Positions 58,408 through 64,000 of a stretch of 64,000 bases of DNA are shown here, in pieces. Source of the stretch: Myotis daubentonii. Its lineage: Eukaryota; Chordata; Mammalia; Chiroptera; Vespertilionidae. How positions within the stretch are numbered: the stretch's first letter is position 1; every line of letters starts with the position of its first letter. Location of the stretch: NCBI RefSeq assembly GCF_963259705.1, contig NC_081861.1, positions 69,235,623-69,299,622 of the forward strand, given 5' to 3'. The position numbers and the translations under genes were made by a program. Below the pieces are notes generated by a model. That model was not told where the DNA came from. It did not search any database and worked only from the letters and a program-made list of their open reading frames with translations.

Positions 58408-59941
58408 CAAACTTTTGATGAGAGATTTAGTGAGAACTCTGATACCTTTTTATGCCAAATGGGAGAACTTTTAAAATTGATTGGCTTATGAGGGTGAAAG
58501 TACTTGGAGTACTTGGTGTTCATTTTTAAAATTCCATAGGGAATTGATTCTCAATATTTGTACGTTTAAGTTAGCAGGCCTTTCCCTTAGATTTCCAATG
58601 GTAACTAGATTACTTCAAGCTATTGACCATGATCCCCTGGAGTCAAACGAGATACATTAATTCTCTTGAGGCTCCAAGGAACCATTTGTAAATAAACCCT
58701 GATATATGTGATTCATTTCACATGCACAAGTATTAGTCTCTCAGGGATTACTGTGATCACTTGGTTCAATGTAGGATCAAAATCTTGTGGAGTAGTCTTG
58801 ATCTTGAAGCAACATCCCCTTAGTTTATTTTAAAAAGTTACTCTACAAATAGATTTTTATTGATGTAAATTGTTAGAAGCTTTGTCTAAAACAGGCCCAT
58901 TAATCAAGTGTTTAATGAAATAAAAAGAATATGAGAAATGTGAAAGCATTGATAATACTTTAACAGTATAAGCATGAGCCTATGTCACCAGTAACACTAT
59001 GTTAGATGCAACAATCTGTGTACCCATTCACTTTTCAATTACTTCTTCATAGGATGAGATTTAATAAAAATGGCTTGTTCTTTAATAACTCATTTCTCTT
59101 ATCAAATACTGAGAAGAGAATTGGAAAACAAGCAAATGTAAAGATATGGTGGCTAGATTATTAATTCATTTACTCAACAAGTAATCATAGAATGCTAACT
59201 ATATTCCAGATATTGTCATGGTGCTGGGGACATTTGTATCATCTATATGCAGTCATTTGTTAATACATTTCTAACTATTCCCTTCAATTAGGCCATTTAT
59301 TTATAGGTAAGATGGTACTCACTCCATTCCTAAATATTCCTTTAAAAATAAGTATTCTTACTTTTTCTCACTGGGCTAAAAATATCCCTTACACATGTGA
59401 CATTTTTCTCCCCTTAATCATAAATAGAATCTGAAAGGCACCAGTATTATGATACTCCCTCGACAGAAAAACCTCCCCTAAATAACATTTAATATGATGG
59501 CTTGTAACAAGAAAGCAATGTTTTTAATTTTCTTCTCCCTGGGCCCATTTGAAATTTGTACAAGTGATTGTTTTCAAAAGAAAAAAAAGTAAAAATAAAA
59601 AAGGGGTGATAAACAAAAAGCAAACAAACAATAAAAAAACCTTGTATTGAATAGTCCATTCTTAAGTTGATCATTGATAGTATAGTTTTACTAATTTTTA
59701 CTAATTACTTTGTCTGGGAAATGAACAATAACCTACTTTTAACGCTTTGTCATTGACTTAAGCTTTTCAGTAGTTTGCTCCCCTCTAGAAGCTTTAATTA
59801 TTAGGAGTCCATTAAATGTAGCCAAAAATAAAAATTACAAGTTTGAAAAGCTTCCCAGGTGTTTCTGCTCAAATAGAGATTGTCTTTCCTTTATATTTCT
59901 CCCCTCTTTTCACCAACTGAATTTACAGAGTTCTTTTGATT
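57555..59941. other. AT-rich sequence with one microsatellite
   Basis: No gene recognised. The TC/TA repeat at 58329-58402 and an 18-base Helitron-like start near 58181 are the only notable points. Confidence 0.5.
58329..58402. repeat. (TC)n(TA)n microsatellite
   Basis: About 20 TC units followed by about 16 TA units. Confidence 0.97.
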
Positions 59942-59949
59942 GTCTACAG

Positions 59950-60172
59950 CAATGGTTCTCAACCTTGGCTGCACATTAGAATCACCTGGGAATCTTTTTA
60001 AAATCCTGATTTCTGGGCCTCATCCTCCTGAAATTCTGTTACTTTGTTTCTAATGTTGTGGCCTCACCCCATAACAAAGAAACAGAATTTCCAGAGGATG
60101 AGGCCCAGAAATCAGGATTTTAAAAAGATTCCCAGGTGATTCTAATTGTGCAGCCAAGGTTGAGAACCACTG
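59950..60172. mobile_element. Palindromic hAT MITE, 223 bp (second copy)
   Basis: Same near-perfect palindrome as 36851-37072. The 8-base duplication gtctacag is perfect, at 59942-59949 and 60173-60180. Confidence 0.92.
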
Positions 60173-60180
60173 GTCTACAG

Positions 60181-60732
60181 GGTCCTAACATGAATATTTT
60201 ATCTGTAATTATAAGTATGTTTTAATTACTCCTTTTCTTTATACTGGCTAACTTTTAGAAAATAGCAATAATTTGAATACTTAATTTCCCAAAATGTATT
60301 AAATGCTAATACTTGAAGATTTTTTACTTTCTAGAAATTTTAGTGATTTATATTGAATCAAAATATTTATAAATGTTTTAGATTAACAATAAGACTTCAG
60401 GTCTATAAATTGAAATAAAGACTGGTAATGGGGAAAGAGGAATAGAGAGAGTACATATGGTAAGTCATCACCACTGTAAATATTTTAAATTATATTTGGA
60501 GTTGCATCATTTTCATAAATTCTGATATAGCGCAACTAGGCTCATAAACTATGAAAAATTATATACCATTATTTTAGTTACTTTTTGTCAATTTAAATGA
60601 AGACTATACTTGAATGTTTTTCAAAATTATGATACATATATCAATATGATGTGCATTTTTATTTTTCTAGATTTAAGCTTTTGCATGCTATTGATATTTT
60701 TTCAAGCTCATGTAACTCAAAAATATTTTTAA
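60181..60732. other. AT-rich sequence, nothing recognised
   Basis: No gene or repeat recognised. Confidence 0.45.
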
Positions 60733-61145
60733 GCAAGGATGGTCTTCACAGCATTGTTTACAAATGTAGAATATGTTGAAAAGCATATGAATTATATTCA
60801 ATAATGAACTACTTAGATAAGTTTTAGTACATCCACATAATGGAATACTAAGCAGTAACTAAAATGATGATACAGAACAATATTTATTAACATGAAAAGA
60901 TAATTATGCTTAAAACTTTAACAAAGCATGTAACAGTACTTTTAATATGTTTTCTTTTTTGCTTATAACACAGTGAATGTATAAATAGGAAAAAAAAGAC
61001 ATGGCAGGAAATGCACATACTGAAAATATTAATAGTGGTCACCTCTGAACTATGGGAATTTTACTTCTTTATAAATTTTTGCATTGTGTACATTATTTTA
61101 CAATTAGCATGTATTATGTTTACAATTTTAAAAAGTGATTTCCAC
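60733..61145 (+). mobile_element. Old L1 3' end
   Basis: The sense text includes cataatggaatactaagcag, aatagtggtcacctctgaac and an AT-rich 3' end, in the order of old L1 ORF2 end plus 3' UTR. Confidence 0.7.
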
Positions 61146-62749
61146 TTGAAAATATTTGATAATGAATATATATATAATTTATAGATAATTATATAGAAAC
61201 AGCTTATCCTCAATATTTTGTGGGCAAATTGCTAACAAAAGTGTTAATAAATTATATATTTATATTGAATTATGTATGAAAACAAAGGTTTTTATGCAGA
61301 GAAATAAAAAACAACTGAGAATAGAAACAAAACATCTTATGGCTGGATCTGTGGTATGAATGAATCATATTTTTAAAAGTTATTACTTAACATTTACATA
61401 AATTAGGTATTTATTTATATACTTTCAAAATGGATTTCAACTAGCATATATTAAAAGAAAGGAAGTTCAAAGAAAATAGACAAGTAAGTGTAATATGGAT
61501 GGAAGGTAGATGGATGGGAAGAAGAGGGAATAGCTAGTGAAATGCAGAAAATGTATAACCTAGAAATTACAGGCTAAATACTGTAACTGTAACAAAGAAT
61601 AGAACATTCTGTAACAACTTTCAAGCAACAAGACCAAAAGAGAAACATAGTGCATTAATAGCTCTCATATGATAGATGAAGGCATATGATTTAATCAGGA
61701 GTAACAACTTTTTCCTTCATTTGAAACATCTGTGAATATTTTCACATGGATATATTAAATAATTACAAGAGAATGACAAGTTTAATACATGTTTTTCAAG
61801 GTAGTTTTTCAATATCATTATATGGATTATTTACCTTTTATATTGACAATAAGAGATTAAGTTAAAATCTAAAACTTAGCTAAAGGCAATTCAATGCAGT
61901 AATTCATCTTGTTAATTTAACATTATTCAAGTATACATACAAAGGAATTTAGAAAAGTGAGTAGCAAGAATGCTCTTTAGATTGTTGTCAAATTTCAAAT
62001 CTTTCAGGAAAGGTTTTTAAGATGAAACTAATAATTTAAAAAATGAATGCCTAAAGTATTAATTTCCTAAGGTACTGATTGATAAAAACACCAATATGCT
62101 TATTTCTCTGAGTATGAAGTTAATAAAAAAAACTCCCAACACTTAGTCACAGTCACTATTCAGTTTGTGGTATGCCCAAAATATATTTTAAAATGAAAAT
62201 AATATAAATAAAGGAAAGAAAAAAGCTCACATCTTTTTCAAAGAATATTCATATTAATTAATAATTTAAAATCAAATTATGCACAAATGATAACTAGACC
62301 ACATACATTTCCCCCTGTGCTATTGATTTGTCAAAAAGCAAGTTAGAAGTTTGTACTGTGATAGAATCAGAAGTACGGAGCATTTTGAGAATATTTTCAT
62401 AGAAGAAATCAAATTTAGTAGTAGTATTGAAATAGGAAGAAAATATACTCAATCAGTTACTTCACCTTGACTCATTTAGGAAAACCAATGTGTGGAGAAG
62501 TAAACTTTATTCTCCATAATCCTAAGAATATTACATCAAAAATTAGTACAAAATGACAGTTTTACAATTAGAAATTATGTTCTTCACTAAAATGAACAAG
62601 ATTTTCTAGTCTAACTTTTTTTTTTAAATAAAGAAAATACTCACTAAAAAAAAAACCTGTGAATTGGCATAAAATAACCTTTTATCACAAAATAGCCCAA
62701 ACTAAGTAGGCACCAGCTTAAGGCTGAAACAAATTGAACATTCTTATTT
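61146..62749. other. AT-rich sequence downstream of PABPC5
   Basis: It contains the presumed PABPC5 3' UTR at its right end (candidate signal 62506-62511). Otherwise no gene or repeat is recognised. Confidence 0.45.

Positions 62750-64000
<1,251 letters not shown>

Overview
This is a mammalian nuclear window. The mobile elements point strongly to a vesper bat (Vespertilionidae, Myotis-like). It carries HeliBat-type Helitrons, which end in a short hairpin followed by a ...GGCCTCTAG-T terminus. It also carries tRNA-derived SINEs of the Ves type, a Tc1-like element, several hAT families and a relatively young L1 lineage. The one gene that looks intact is PABPC5, on the minus strand at the far right. 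PABPC5 is intronless and X-linked in other placental mammals, so the window is probably from the X chromosome (inference). The left 62 kb is gene-poor and dominated by nested transposons.

Layout. 1-5.7 kb: AT-rich unique sequence with a small inverted L1, a SINE split by a hAT MITE, and a MIR split by a Tigger-like MITE. 5.76-12.4 kb: a Helitron cluster. It holds a composite Helitron (5763-6915) and a 4.2 kb Helitron (6985-11223) carrying an intron-less, broken copy of the RhoGEF gene PLEKHG5. A short Helitron and a decayed piece of the Helitron PIF1-type helicase follow. 12.4-16.06 kb: a 3.66 kb hAT transposon with both ends and a perfect 8-bp target-site duplication, encoding a decayed transposase on the minus strand. 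16.1-22.5 kb: a nearly full-length minus-strand L1.

22.5-37.7 kb: one old minus-strand L1 that has received at least six later insertions: two SINEs, two hAT MITEs, a twin-primed L1 and a full-length plus-strand L1 at 26998-33547. 38-45 kb: a short Helitron, an old L1 holding an internally deleted Tc1 element, Ves SINEs, another old L1 broken by SINEs and a solo LTR, and an ERV1-type LTR. 46.6-50 kb: a second solo LTR and two minus-strand Helitrons side by side within one mariner-like MITE. 50-62.7 kb: an L2 interrupted by an LTR, an ancient hAT MITE, microsatellites and unassigned AT-rich DNA. 62.75-63.9 kb: PABPC5.

Nothing suggests genes acting together. The content is explained by successive transposition into an X-linked intergenic region. 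The observations most worth follow-up are the Helitron capture of PLEKHG5, the composite Helitron present in two copies with different minisatellite lengths, and two L1 copies with unrelated 5' UTRs and different ORF1 coiled-coil lengths. All family names come from reading the sequence; no database search was possible.
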